A stretch of DNA of 31,820 nt from IMG/VR virus record IMGVR_UViG_3300046532_001206, positions 1-31,820 of that record; one strand, written 5' to 3'. Origin of the DNA: a virus. Within the stretch, counting starts at the first letter, position 1. The number at the start of each line of letters is the position of its first letter. This document shows, one piece after another, positions 13,023 to 21,944 of the stretch. The translations under genes were made by a program, and so were the position numbers. Below the pieces are notes generated by a model. It had not been told where the DNA came from and ran no database searches. It worked only from the letters and a program-made list of their open reading frames with translations.

Positions 13023-13660
13023 TGGCATTAGGAAAATCCTTAATTGGAAATGCACGTTCATCAATAGGTCATATTAATCCAGTCGCCGACATATCGGTTA
13101 TTAAGGCTGTTACTGATTTAGATTATATTAATGCTATCACAGATATTCATTTAGATTATGATAGTAAAAATAAATTACCAGATGATATTGTAACAGTTGA
13201 TGATAGTGCAGGATTTACAAGATTTGTAGCGTGGGAACGGGCTTTTACTGAGCAATTACTTGCTATTCAGGAACTTATTGCGATAAGTAATGCTAAAATT
13301 CTTGCAGATTCTGTAGCAAATACAGATCAAGTTGTATTAGCGCCTCAATTAAATAAAGCAGATAGTGTAGCAACTGCGGATGCACTTAATTTAATAGATA
13401 CTACTAAAGTACTAGCTGATATATCAGTTATTAACGAGCTTGTTTCTTTAGGTACTACGAAACCTTTTTCAGATTCGTTTAGTATTGCAGATGCATTAGG
13501 ATTACAAATTAATATACAAGTTGCTAATTCTATTACAGCAGCTGATGGGTACTTTACAGATTATGGTGGTGCAATTAATACTGCTCCATTGAATACCCAT
13601 GCTTTACTAGTGGACCCTGACAGATTTCGTACAGATAATATTACAGTTACTATAACTTAG
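13022..13660 (+). CDS. Tail protein with internal ADS-type repeats
   Basis: 212 residues. A middle section repeats a short unit of roughly 20-30 residues with Ala-Asp-Ser/Thr turns: LADSVANTDQVVLAPQLN, KADSVATADALNLIDTT, LADISVINELVSLGTT, FSDSFSIADALGLQ. Similar repeats occur in fibrous phage tail proteins and would form stacked turns. The C-terminal section (HALLVDPDRFRTDNITVTIT) looks like a cap. No enzymatic motif. ATG overlaps the preceding TGA. Confidence 0.7.
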   Translation: MALGKSLIGNARSSIGHINPVADISVIKAVTDLDYINAITDIHLDYDSKNKLPDDIVTVDDSAGFTRFVAWERAFTEQLLAIQELIAISNAKILADSVANTDQVVLAPQLNKADSVATADALNLIDTTKVLADISVINELVSLGTTKPFSDSFSIADALGLQINIQVANSITAADGYFTDYGGAINTAPLNTHALLVDPDRFRTDNITVTIT

Positions 13661-13676
13661 AAATATGGAGCTTACT

Positions 13677-14114
13677 ATGAGTATACAAGATAGAGTTGCC
13701 CTTACAGGCAGATTATCAATTTCGCTTAATGGCAAAGTTGTACAAGAAGTTAATAACCTTGTTGTTACAGCTGGTAAAAGTTGGATAGCATCTAGAATGA
13801 ATGCAGCTACTGCAAGTGTAATGACTCATATGGGTGTTGGAACTAATTCTACTGCAGCAGTCGTTGGAGATACCGCACTGGGAACACAACTTAGTACACG
13901 AAGTGGTTTAACTACTTCTGGCGGTACAGTAGCAGGAGCAGTTATTACATACGCGTGTACTTATGCTGCAGGTTCTCATACAGGCGCGATAACAGAAGCT
14001 GGTGTATTTAATGCTAGTAGTAGTGGCACTATGTTATGTCGAACAGTATTTGCTGTTATTAATAAAGGTGCTGCTGATACAATGACAGTTAGTTGGGCAG
14101 TAACTATTTCTTAG
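13677..14114 (+). CDS. Tail-fibre-associated structural protein
   Basis: 145 residues from ATG 13677, preceded by TGGAG; an alternative ATG at 13665 lacks a ribosome site. Beta-rich and Thr/Ser/Ala/Gly-rich (LTGRLSISLNGKVVQEVNNL, ASRMNAATASVMTHMGVGTN, EAGVFNASSSGTMLCRTVF). The 'IASRM...MGVGTN' and 'EAGVFN' segments occur in phage tail proteins of unknown role. Exact role not assignable. Confidence 0.65.
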   Translation: MSIQDRVALTGRLSISLNGKVVQEVNNLVVTAGKSWIASRMNAATASVMTHMGVGTNSTAAVVGDTALGTQLSTRSGLTTSGGTVAGAVITYACTYAAGSHTGAITEAGVFNASSSGTMLCRTVFAVINKGAADTMTVSWAVTIS

Positions 14115-14124
14115 GAGAATATTA

Positions 14125-14472
14125 ATGGCAGTTAAATTTACAAATAATGCTACTACCACACTGAGCGCTGGTATAACAGATACTGCTACCTCTATTAGTG
14201 TAACTAGTGTCCTTAGCTTCCCTAACTTAGCAGCTGGGGATCACATGTATCTAACTATAGTTAGTCTTGCTAATATTGAAGTTGTTAAAGTAACTAGTGT
14301 ATCGGTAAATACCTTCACATGTGTACGTGCACAAGATAATACAGCAGCTGCTTCTGCGCTGTCCGGGGATACTATTGAGTTACGACTTACAGCCGCTATG
14401 TTAAATGATTTAACTGGCGATGGTGATCATGCTTCTAAGGGTTTTTCAACAGCAATGAGTATTGCTCTGTGA
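14125..14472 (+). CDS. Tail structural protein, 115 aa
   Basis: ATG with AGGAG upstream. The sequence is beta-rich: FTNNATTTLSAGITDTATSI, SVTSVLSFPNLAAGDHMYLT, VKVTSVSVNTFTCVRAQDN. This 'ATTLSAGITD...TCVRAQ...T' pattern is common in tail proteins of phages and resembles an oligonucleotide-binding-like or knob-type attachment domain. Function inferred from context. Confidence 0.65.
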   Translation: MAVKFTNNATTTLSAGITDTATSISVTSVLSFPNLAAGDHMYLTIVSLANIEVVKVTSVSVNTFTCVRAQDNTAAASALSGDTIELRLTAAMLNDLTGDGDHASKGFSTAMSIAL

Positions 14473-14505
14473 GCATACCAGCATATATTTTATTGGAGAT
14501 ATTAA

Positions 14506-14835
14506 ATGGCTCAAGATTTTAGAAGATATACACAAAATAACGTAGGCACAGGAGCTGCACTTGTTTTTACTAGTGACAGTTACGACACTGTTATTGGAAT
14601 ACATGTTTCTAACATATTACCCAGTGCGTCTATCACTGTAGATGTTTATGTAAATGATGGTGCTCAGGATATTTATTTAGTTAAAAGTGCCCCTATTCCT
14701 CAAGGATCATCTTTACAAATTTTAGATGGTGGAGCCAAAATGGTTGTTCACTCTGGTGATGTAATGTATGTTAAAAGTGATACAGCTTCTTCTGCAGATG
14801 TATGGGTAAGCACAGTTGACGCAATTAGCATATAG
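14506..14835 (+). CDS. Tail structural protein, 109 aa
   Basis: Starts MAQDFRRYTQNNVGTGAALV with GGAG upstream. Beta-rich with IHVSNILPSASITVDVYVND and APIPQGSSLQILDGGAKMVV followed by SGDVMYVKS, the pattern of small jelly-roll-like tail/virion proteins. 33-base gap before it. No recognised enzymatic motif. Confidence 0.65.
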   Translation: MAQDFRRYTQNNVGTGAALVFTSDSYDTVIGIHVSNILPSASITVDVYVNDGAQDIYLVKSAPIPQGSSLQILDGGAKMVVHSGDVMYVKSDTASSADVWVSTVDAISI

Positions 14836-14844
14836 GAGAATTGA

Positions 14845-17355
14845 ATGGCATATATAGGAAATACACCTGCTGAAAATTACGGTAATTTAACAGTACAACA
14901 CTTTACAGTTACTGCAACTGCTGCGTACGTATTAGATACTGCAGCTGCTAATGAAAATGAAATAGCATTGTTTATTAACAATGTTAGGCAACAACCAGGA
15001 GCAAGCTACGCTTATACAGTAAGTGGTACAGCATTAACTTTATCTGCAGCAACAGCAGCAACAGATACAATGTATTGTTTGTTTTTAGGAAAAGCCCAGC
15101 ATACTTCTGTACCTACAATTGCTAATGGATCAATTACTAATGCTATGTTAGTAAGCATAGCAGCAAGTAAACTGACTGGTACAATAGATAACGCTAGAAT
15201 TAGTCTAGATGCTGCTGAAATACCTGATTTAGATACCAGTAAGATAACAACAGGCACAATTATAGATGCTAGGTTACCTTCTACAGCGTTAAATTCTAAT
15301 ATAGATTTAACTACGTTGTCAGCGACTAATCTAACTACAGGGACCGTAGCAGAAGCTAGACTTGCTACATTAGCTGCTAACAAGTTAACTGGAACAATAA
15401 TAGCTCAAGGTGATGGTTCATCTACAGACGGAAAGATTACTTTAAATTGTAGTCAAAATACACATGGAGTAAGTATTCAAAGTCCTGCTCATGTTACAAA
15501 CTCTTCTTATACATTAACTTTACCTACTACTGATGGGAATGCTGATGAAGTTTTAAAAACTGATGGTGCAGGAGTGCTTAGTTGGACTACACAGGCTTCT
15601 GGAGCGTTAGATTCTCCAGTAATCACTGGAACTTTATCGGTGCTTTCTGGTGGCTCAGTAAGTCATACAGTTGCTAATTGGTCAGATGATGTCTCTTATA
15701 CAATTGTTCCAACCAACTGCACAGTAGGAGCGGTGAATGGCTCTGGTGTATTTGTTGTGACTCATACAAGTGGCGTACCTTTTTATACAATTAAAGCAAC
15801 TACGGATTCTCTTGGATTAGCTGATTCTGCAGTAGTTACTAAAAATATAACAATTACACTAACAGCACCTACTTTAAGCAGTCCTGCAGATGTGGGTACT
15901 GCTATAGATGTTGTGTATACAATCACTTCAACTGATACTGGTGATGATAAACTTATATTAGACCCTGGTACAGCTAACTTTACCTACCAAAGTGAATCAG
16001 GGCCAGGTACGGCATCAAAAGTTGGTAATACTGTTGAATGTGTTGGTTTTGGTACTGGTAATCCTGTCGTAACAATCCAATTTACAGTCCAAGCAACTTA
16101 CTCTGTCACTGCTACAGCAGTTAAGATCGATGGTTCTTTCGGAACCTCAGCTGCCAGTAGTGCAGATAGTATCACTATTGCTAATCGAGCATTAACAGCT
16201 CCTGCTATCAGTAGTCCCGCAGATGTTGGGACTGCTACAGATGTTACTTATACAATTACTTCAAATGATGCAGAAGACAATAAACTTATATTAAATATAG
16301 GTTCATCTAACTTCACTTTGGTAAGTGTGACACCTGGTGCGGGAAGTATAGTAGGAAACACAGTTGAGGTAACAGGATTTACTACAAACAATCCTGCCGT
16401 AGTTATTCAGTATACAGCGGAAGCAACTTACTCTGTAACTGCCACAGCGGTAGATACAACAGGGTATTATGGAACTTCAGCCAGTAGTAGTGCAGATAGT
16501 ATTACTATTGCTAATTATGTCGGCATGGTTGCTAATGGTGGAGAGGTATCTGCTGGAACTATTGATGGAGATTATAAATATCATAGATTTATTAGTGGTA
16601 CTTCTAACTTCCAAATTACAACATTAGGTGATGATGCAGTTATAGAATACCTTGTTGTCGCTGGCGGAGGAGGAGGAGGTTGCTCTGGAACTGGCGGCGG
16701 GGCAGGTGCTGGTGCTGGAGGAGCAGGGGGTCTACTTTATGGCACAAACCTAACGGTGACGGCAGCTACTTTTACTGCAGTTGTTGGTGCGGGAGGGCCT
16801 GGAGCAACTGGTTCAACTTACCTAAGTGGAGCAAAGGGGGATACTAGTAGTTTTTCTGGAGGTTCTATTTCTACTTTAACAGCAACAGGAGGTGGTTTTG
16901 GGGCAGGTGGTTATAGTTCTTATATAACTCCGGGTAGTGGTGGTTCTGGAGGTGGTGGTGGACATTCCGTAACTGCTGGTGGAACAGGAATAGGTGGGCA
17001 GGGGAATAATGGTGGTGCAACTATAAGTTATACCTCTCCATATGGTGGAGGTGGTGGAGGTGGGCATAGTGCAGCTGGTCAAAATTCAATAAGTGGTAAC
17101 GTTGGTAATGGAGGAGCAGGAACAAATTATTCAATCACTGGATCGCCTGTTGGCTATGCTGGTGGAGGAGGAGGCGGCGGTACATCTTCTGCCTATGGAT
17201 CAGCTTCTCATGGTGGAGGTGTTGGTGGAAGTTCTAACACAAACGGAACTGGAGGAGTTATAAATACTGGCGGTGGAGGGGGAGGTTCAGGATCATTTGC
17301 TATCGCTGGAAATGGCGGTAGTGGTATAATAGTTATCCGCTACAAATTCCAATAA
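14845..17355 (+). CDS. Tail fibre/adhesin 1 with glycine-rich C-terminal domain
   Basis: 836 residues. N-terminal attachment region (MAYIGNTPAENYGNLTVQHF), a region with SKLTG.I.NARI-type repeats (about 95-190), a ~75-residue beta domain (about 255-335, TGTLSVLSGGSVSHTVANWS), two ~110-residue Ig-like repeats (about 340-557), and a ~235-residue glycine-rich domain (about 604-836) ending GGSGIIVIRYKFQ. Such domains form polyglycine-helix sandwiches in T4-type adhesins and bind the host surface. No chaperone is recognised, but the 121-aa gene after it may assist. Paralogous to 17734 and, in part, 21945. Confidence 0.85.
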   Translation: MAYIGNTPAENYGNLTVQHFTVTATAAYVLDTAAANENEIALFINNVRQQPGASYAYTVSGTALTLSAATAATDTMYCLFLGKAQHTSVPTIANGSITNAMLVSIAASKLTGTIDNARISLDAAEIPDLDTSKITTGTIIDARLPSTALNSNIDLTTLSATNLTTGTVAEARLATLAANKLTGTIIAQGDGSSTDGKITLNCSQNTHGVSIQSPAHVTNSSYTLTLPTTDGNADEVLKTDGAGVLSWTTQASGALDSPVITGTLSVLSGGSVSHTVANWSDDVSYTIVPTNCTVGAVNGSGVFVVTHTSGVPFYTIKATTDSLGLADSAVVTKNITITLTAPTLSSPADVGTAIDVVYTITSTDTGDDKLILDPGTANFTYQSESGPGTASKVGNTVECVGFGTGNPVVTIQFTVQATYSVTATAVKIDGSFGTSAASSADSITIANRALTAPAISSPADVGTATDVTYTITSNDAEDNKLILNIGSSNFTLVSVTPGAGSIVGNTVEVTGFTTNNPAVVIQYTAEATYSVTATAVDTTGYYGTSASSSADSITIANYVGMVANGGEVSAGTIDGDYKYHRFISGTSNFQITTLGDDAVIEYLVVAGGGGGGCSGTGGGAGAGAGGAGGLLYGTNLTVTAATFTAVVGAGGPGATGSTYLSGAKGDTSSFSGGSISTLTATGGGFGAGGYSSYITPGSGGSGGGGGHSVTAGGTGIGGQGNNGGATISYTSPYGGGGGGGHSAAGQNSISGNVGNGGAGTNYSITGSPVGYAGGGGGGGTSSAYGSASHGGGVGGSSNTNGTGGVINTGGGGGGSGSFAIAGNGGSGIIVIRYKFQ
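15862..16516 (+). repeat. Two tandem ~330-bp Ig-like repeats in adhesin 1
   Basis: Units begin at 15862 and 16195. Each encodes LTAP..SSPADVGTA.DV.YTITS ... FTV/TAE.ATYSVTATAV ... SADSITIAN. They match the three units in adhesin 2 (18301-19284). Identity is clear at protein level and partly at DNA level, so recombination among them is likely. Confidence 0.8.
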
Positions 17356-17367
17356 GGAGAATATAAA

Positions 17368-17733
17368 TTGAGTTACTTTGCAGAAATAGATAATAACAAC
17401 ATAGTACAAAGAGTTATATCGGCAGAGCAAAAATTTATAAATAGTGGAGCAGTCGGAGAAGCTAGTAAATGGGTTCAAACTTCGTATAACACTAGAAATG
17501 GTAAACACTATTCAGATGGTTCAACAGTTTCAGATGGTGAGGGGTTGAGAAAAAATTACGCTGGTGTTGGGTTTACATATGATGTCTCAAGAGATGCTTT
17601 TTACGCTCCACAACCTTATCCGTCTTGGACGTTAGATGATGATACGTGTTTGTGGAATGCACCAGCTACTCTCCCAGATGATGGCAAAAGGTATGGTTGG
17701 GATGAAGATAATTTAGAATGGAAGGAGATATAA
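17368..17733 (+). CDS. Small 'FAEID' tail accessory protein 1
   Basis: 121 residues with a TTG start supported by AAGGAGA upstream. MSYFAEIDNNNIVQRVISAE, LRKNYAGVGFTYDVSRDAFY, PQPYPSWTLDDDTC and RYGWDEDNLEWKEI match a small protein family found after adhesin genes in marine phages. Two paralogs in this window (20168, 22891) follow the other adhesin genes, so each adhesin has its own. Proposed chaperone or tip protein; unproven. Confidence 0.8.
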   Translation: MSYFAEIDNNNIVQRVISAEQKFINSGAVGEASKWVQTSYNTRNGKHYSDGSTVSDGEGLRKNYAGVGFTYDVSRDAFYAPQPYPSWTLDDDTCLWNAPATLPDDGKRYGWDEDNLEWKEI

Positions 17734-20157
17734 ATGGCAATTAGTAAAATTAATTCAAAGTCGTTAGAAGATTCGACTGTTCTTTCAGCTGATATTGCTG
17801 ATGATTCTATTATAGATGCTGATATCAAATCAGATGCAGCTATAGTAACTTCAAAATTATCAGGTGCAGTTACCTCAATTCCTTCTCATGGATTAGCTAC
17901 TTCAGCAACAACAGATACAACTAATGCTGATAATATTAGTAGTGGAACTGTAAATACAGCTAGATTAGGAACTGGTGCAGCAGATAACACAAAATTCTTA
18001 AGAGGTGACAATACTTGGCAAGTAGTAGCTATAGGGGCTACACAATTAGATTTACCAACAGTAACTGGAACTCTGTCAGTACTTTATGGTGGAACAGTAA
18101 CTCATACAATTACTAATTGGTCGGATGATCTTTCTTGGACTATTACTCCAACCAATTGTACTGTAAGTACAGTAAATGCTTCAGGCGAATTTGTAGTAAC
18201 TCACACAAGTGGCTTACCTTCTTACACAATTATAGCTACTACAGCTTCATTAGGTCTAGCTGATTCAAATACAGTAACTAAGAACCTTACAACAGCATTA
18301 ACAGCCCCTACTATTAGTAGCCCTGCTGACGTTGGTACTGCTATAGATGTTATTTACACAATAACTTCAACTACAGTTGATGACGATAAATTAATACTAA
18401 ATCCTGGAACAGCTAACTTTACCTTCGTAAATGTTTCAGGGGGAGGTACTGCATCGCACGTAGGAAATACTGTTGAGTGTGTTGGGTTTACTACCAATAA
18501 TCCGGTAGTAACTATCCAATTCACAGCTCAAGCAACTTATTCAGTAACAGCTACGTCTGTTAAAATTGATGGTTCTTTTGGAACTTCAGCTGCTAGTAAT
18601 ACTGATAATATTACAATTGCTAATAGAGTACTAACAGCTCCTAGTTTAAGTAGTCCTGCTGATGTCGGCACTGCTACAGATGTTGTATACACAATTACTT
18701 CTAATGATGCTGATGATAACAAACTTATATTAGATCCAGGTACAGCTAATTTTACTTATCAAGGCGTATCTGGAGCAACCGCTTCAAAAGTCGGTAACAC
18801 AGTTGAATGTGTTAGTTTTGGTGCTAGTAACCCTGTAGTAACTATTCAATTTACAGCAGAGGCTACTTATTCTGTAACAGCTACTGCTGCAGATACAGCA
18901 TCATATTATGGTACTTCGGCTGCTAGTAGTGCAGATAGCATTACTATTCTTAATCCAACATTATCAGCACCTGCTATAAGTAGTCCTGCTAACGTTGGTA
19001 CTTTAACAGATGCTGCATACACAATTACTTCTAATGACATTAACGATAATAAACTTATATTAGATATAGGTTCTAGTAACTTTAATTTTGGTAATGTCAA
19101 CACTGGTATAGCATCTAAGGTAGGTAATACCGTTGAATGTACTGGCTTTACTACTAATAATCCTGTAGTAACTATTCAATTCACAGTAGAAGCTACTTAC
19201 TCTGTAACTGCCAAAGCTATAGATACAGCAGGGTATTATCATGATTCAGCTTCTAGTAGCGCAGATAGTATCACTATTCAGAATTTTGTTGGAAATATAG
19301 AATATTTAGTTGTTGCAGGTGCAGGAGGTGGTGGTGGAACTTATGGCGGTGGGGGCGGGGCAGGAGGCTATAGAACAAATTATGGTAGCACAGTCATTAC
19401 GTTAACACAGGGTAATGTTTATACAGCATATGTGGGATTAGGAGGTGCAGGAGGGCCGTTAGGATCTTTTGGTACAAGTGGTGCTGCTACCGCAGGAGAC
19501 TATTCTTCATTAAGCGGAACTGGAATTACAACAATTACTGCAACTGCTGGTGGTCAGGGCGGTGGATATAATGGATATTCTCCGGGAACTGGTGGTTCTG
19601 GTGGTGGAGGATATCGTGGGGGATCGGGAGTAGCTGGTAATACTGGCGGTAATGGAGGCGCACCATCAATCCCTGAAGGTTATGCTGGTGGAAACGCTTG
19701 GTCAGGAGGAGGTTGGCCAGCTGGGGGCGGGGGTGGAGCTGGAGCAGTAGGGTCTAATTACGTAGGTATTACCACAGGTGGTGCAGGAGGTGTTGGCAAA
19801 TCAAATAGTATTACTGGAAGTGCGCTTTATTATGCTGGAGGTGGAGGAGGCGGTTCAGAAGGATGGGCTACAGGAATTGGTGGAGCTGGTGGAAATGGAG
19901 GCGGTGGAAATGGCGGTAAATATGCTGGTGCTTCGGGTCTAGGAGTCAACGGTACAGATGGGCGGGGAGGAGGCGGGGGAGGCTCATCATATGGATCGGG
20001 TTCATATGGAGGTGGTGGAGATGGTGGCAATGGGGTAGTTATTCTTAGAATAGCTACAACAGATTATAATAGTAGTGGTGTTAGTGGTGGTACAGCAGTT
20101 TCAAGCGGATCAGATACAGTAATAACTTTTACTGGGGCAGGAACATACACAGCTTAG
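17734..20157 (+). CDS. Tail fibre/adhesin 2 with glycine-rich C-terminal domain
   Basis: 807 residues. Short N-terminal region (MAISKINSKSLEDSTVLSAD), the ~75-residue TGTLSVLYGG domain, three ~110-residue Ig-like repeats (about 188-515), and a glycine-rich domain (about 520-770) whose end differs from adhesin 1: GVVILRIATTDYN followed by a Ser/Gly tail. Start ATG with AAGGAGATATAA. Built from the same modules as adhesin 1 but with one more repeat, so it arose by duplication and recombination. Probably a second receptor-binding protein. Confidence 0.85.
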   Translation: MAISKINSKSLEDSTVLSADIADDSIIDADIKSDAAIVTSKLSGAVTSIPSHGLATSATTDTTNADNISSGTVNTARLGTGAADNTKFLRGDNTWQVVAIGATQLDLPTVTGTLSVLYGGTVTHTITNWSDDLSWTITPTNCTVSTVNASGEFVVTHTSGLPSYTIIATTASLGLADSNTVTKNLTTALTAPTISSPADVGTAIDVIYTITSTTVDDDKLILNPGTANFTFVNVSGGGTASHVGNTVECVGFTTNNPVVTIQFTAQATYSVTATSVKIDGSFGTSAASNTDNITIANRVLTAPSLSSPADVGTATDVVYTITSNDADDNKLILDPGTANFTYQGVSGATASKVGNTVECVSFGASNPVVTIQFTAEATYSVTATAADTASYYGTSAASSADSITILNPTLSAPAISSPANVGTLTDAAYTITSNDINDNKLILDIGSSNFNFGNVNTGIASKVGNTVECTGFTTNNPVVTIQFTVEATYSVTAKAIDTAGYYHDSASSSADSITIQNFVGNIEYLVVAGAGGGGGTYGGGGGAGGYRTNYGSTVITLTQGNVYTAYVGLGGAGGPLGSFGTSGAATAGDYSSLSGTGITTITATAGGQGGGYNGYSPGTGGSGGGGYRGGSGVAGNTGGNGGAPSIPEGYAGGNAWSGGGWPAGGGGGAGAVGSNYVGITTGGAGGVGKSNSITGSALYYAGGGGGGSEGWATGIGGAGGNGGGGNGGKYAGASGLGVNGTDGRGGGGGGSSYGSGSYGGGGDGGNGVVILRIATTDYNSSGVSGGTAVSSGSDTVITFTGAGTYTA
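18301..19284 (+). repeat. Three tandem ~330-bp Ig-like repeats in adhesin 2
   Basis: Units start at 18301, 18634 and 18964 (333 and 330 bp apart). Each carries SSPA(D/N)VGT..D...YTITS, a variable loop, and F(T)(T/A)..NPVVTIQFT...ATYSVTA before SITI. Same family as 15862-16516. Confidence 0.8.
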
Positions 20158-20167
20158 GAGATAAGTA

Positions 20168-20512
20168 ATGGGTCGTTTTGTTAGATTAGATGAAAACAAT
20201 ATTGTAATACAGGGTGTTGTTGTAGCAGATGAGGTTGCTGTAGATGAAAGTTCTGGTATTAGCTATTTGCGTACTATTTACGATAGCAATTTTACGTGGA
20301 GACAAACGTATAAAGATAAAACAAGAAAAAACTATGCAGGGATAGGATATAAATATGACTCAACTAGAGATGCGTTTATACCCCCACAACCTTTTACATC
20401 TTGGACACTAAATGATGCTACTTGTAGATGGGAACCTCCAACAGTTCACCCAGATGATGGTAAAATGTATGATTGGGATGAAGACAACACCGAATGGAAG
20501 GAGATAGTATAA
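20168..20512 (+). CDS. Small 'FAEID'-related tail accessory protein 2
   Basis: 114 residues, MGRFVRLDENNIVIQGVVVA at the start, then RKNYAGIGYKYDSTRDAFIP, PQPFTSWTLNDATC and YDWDEDNTEWKEIV. Clearly paralogous to 17368 and 22891 but with a diverged first half and a shorter length. Has GGAG upstream and immediately precedes the next gene's ATG. Likely specific to adhesin 2. Confidence 0.8.
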   Translation: MGRFVRLDENNIVIQGVVVADEVAVDESSGISYLRTIYDSNFTWRQTYKDKTRKNYAGIGYKYDSTRDAFIPPQPFTSWTLNDATCRWEPPTVHPDDGKMYDWDEDNTEWKEIV

Positions 20513-21019
20513 ATGGCGTATATAGGAAGATCAGTTAACTACGGAAATGCAGGAACAGATAGTTTTGTAGGAGACGGGACAACAACCTATGCCTTAACTT
20601 ATGAAACTTTAACTAACGGAGTTATTGTTACGTTAGATGGGGTAGTTCAAAAAAATGGTACAGATTTCGAAATTACAAACACAAGTCTTGTATTTACAAC
20701 ATTAGTAGCTAATCCTATAGTAATACAAGTAATCTATCTTGGATTATCTATTTCATTTGGTACTCCAATAGCTGGATCAATTAATAGTTCAAATATTAAT
20801 TCAACATTTCTTGCTACAATATTAAATTCTAATGTAGCTTCATCACCTGAAGTGTATGGGTTTGATGTTGATGCAAATGGGCACTTACTTTTAACTACAA
20901 CTAATAGTGGAGCAGACAGTATTAGTGCATCTACCTATAGTGGGTTTAATGATGTAATCTTTGCTTCTTCTGGCCTTACTTGGTCGCTTGTTGGCACTCA
21001 ATTAAGATGTACAATTTAA
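20513..21019 (+). CDS. Tail fibre protein, short, 168 aa
   Basis: N-terminus MAYIGRSVNYGNAGTDSFVG resembles the attachment end of adhesin 1 (MAYIGNTP) and is followed by TYALTYETLTNGVIVTLDGV and a Ser/Thr-rich beta region. No glycine-rich tip, so it may be a fibre stalk or adaptor. Belongs to the third cassette with 21039-23256. Confidence 0.7.
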   Translation: MAYIGRSVNYGNAGTDSFVGDGTTTYALTYETLTNGVIVTLDGVVQKNGTDFEITNTSLVFTTLVANPIVIQVIYLGLSISFGTPIAGSINSSNINSTFLATILNSNVASSPEVYGFDVDANGHLLLTTTNSGADSISASTYSGFNDVIFASSGLTWSLVGTQLRCTI

Positions 21020-21038
21020 CTTTTAAAGGAAAATAATC

Positions 21039-21935
21039 ATGGCTACAGTAGACTTAGGAGCGATAAGGTTTAATTGGAAAGGGGCCTATTCAGGTGGAAC
21101 TGCTTATGTTGCACAAGATGTTGTATCATCTGGTGGATCTTCTTATGTGTGTATACTAGCAGTAACCGGAACTGCTCCTCCAAGTGCAACTTATTGGAGC
21201 ATAATGGCTCAATTAGGAACTGCTGGTACAGATGGCACAGACGGTACGGATGGTACAGATGGTACTAATGGGACAGATGTAGGAACTACTATAACAACTC
21301 AAGGTGATATACTTTTCAGAGATGGTAGTGGATTACAACGATTAGCTAAAGGAACTGCTGCACAAGCTTTAAAAATAAATGCAGGGGCTACGGCTCCAGA
21401 GTGGGTAACAAATTCTTTAGTTAACGCAGATATTAATGCTTCAGCAGCAATAGATCAAAGTAAATTGGTAGATATTGTGGATAATGACATTAGTGCAACA
21501 GCAGCAATAGACCAAAGTAAACTAGCTGGTCTTGATGCTACTCCAACTCCAGATTATACAATTAATGGCCCACAAACTAATGATGTACTTGCTGGGTATA
21601 CTACAGCTATTGGGGATTTAGTTTATCTTGATCCAAATGGTAGGTGGGAAGAAGCTGACGCAAATGGTACAGGTACTTCAATTAGTTTATTAGGAATTGC
21701 GATGGAAGTAAAAAGTGATGGAGCAGCTGTGAACGTAGCTCTTTCTGGTAGTTTTATTGTAAATTCTTCATGGAGTTTTGGTGTTGGTGTCCCGCTTTAC
21801 ATTCATACTACTGCTGGTGGGATTACAGCAACTAAACCTACAGGAACAAGTGATGTTGTTAGAACAGTCGGATATGCATTAACAGCTACAACTATATTCT
21901 TTGCGCCTTCATCTGATTACGTCACTCTAGCTTAA
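21039..21935 (+). CDS. Tail fibre protein with collagen-like segment
   Basis: 298 residues. A collagen-like run of Gly-Thr-Asp/Gly-Thr-Asn triplets near residues 66-83, then IDQSKL repeats and a C-terminal beta domain (YLDPNGRWEEADANGTGTSI; GIAMEVKSDGAAVNVALSGS) resembling phage capsid-decoration/fibre domains with a 'G.A.......VAL.G' pattern. AAAGGAAAATA precedes the start. Probably a trimeric fibre shaft bearing a small head. Confidence 0.75.
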   Translation: MATVDLGAIRFNWKGAYSGGTAYVAQDVVSSGGSSYVCILAVTGTAPPSATYWSIMAQLGTAGTDGTDGTDGTDGTNGTDVGTTITTQGDILFRDGSGLQRLAKGTAAQALKINAGATAPEWVTNSLVNADINASAAIDQSKLVDIVDNDISATAAIDQSKLAGLDATPTPDYTINGPQTNDVLAGYTTAIGDLVYLDPNGRWEEADANGTGTSISLLGIAMEVKSDGAAVNVALSGSFIVNSSWSFGVGVPLYIHTTAGGITATKPTGTSDVVRTVGYALTATTIFFAPSSDYVTLA

Positions 21936-21944
21936 GGAAAAATT

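Noticed and set aside
15862-19284. Possible CRISPR-like array from regular repeats
   Set aside because: Units are about 330 bp, in frame, and encode protein domains; no short repeat/spacer pattern.
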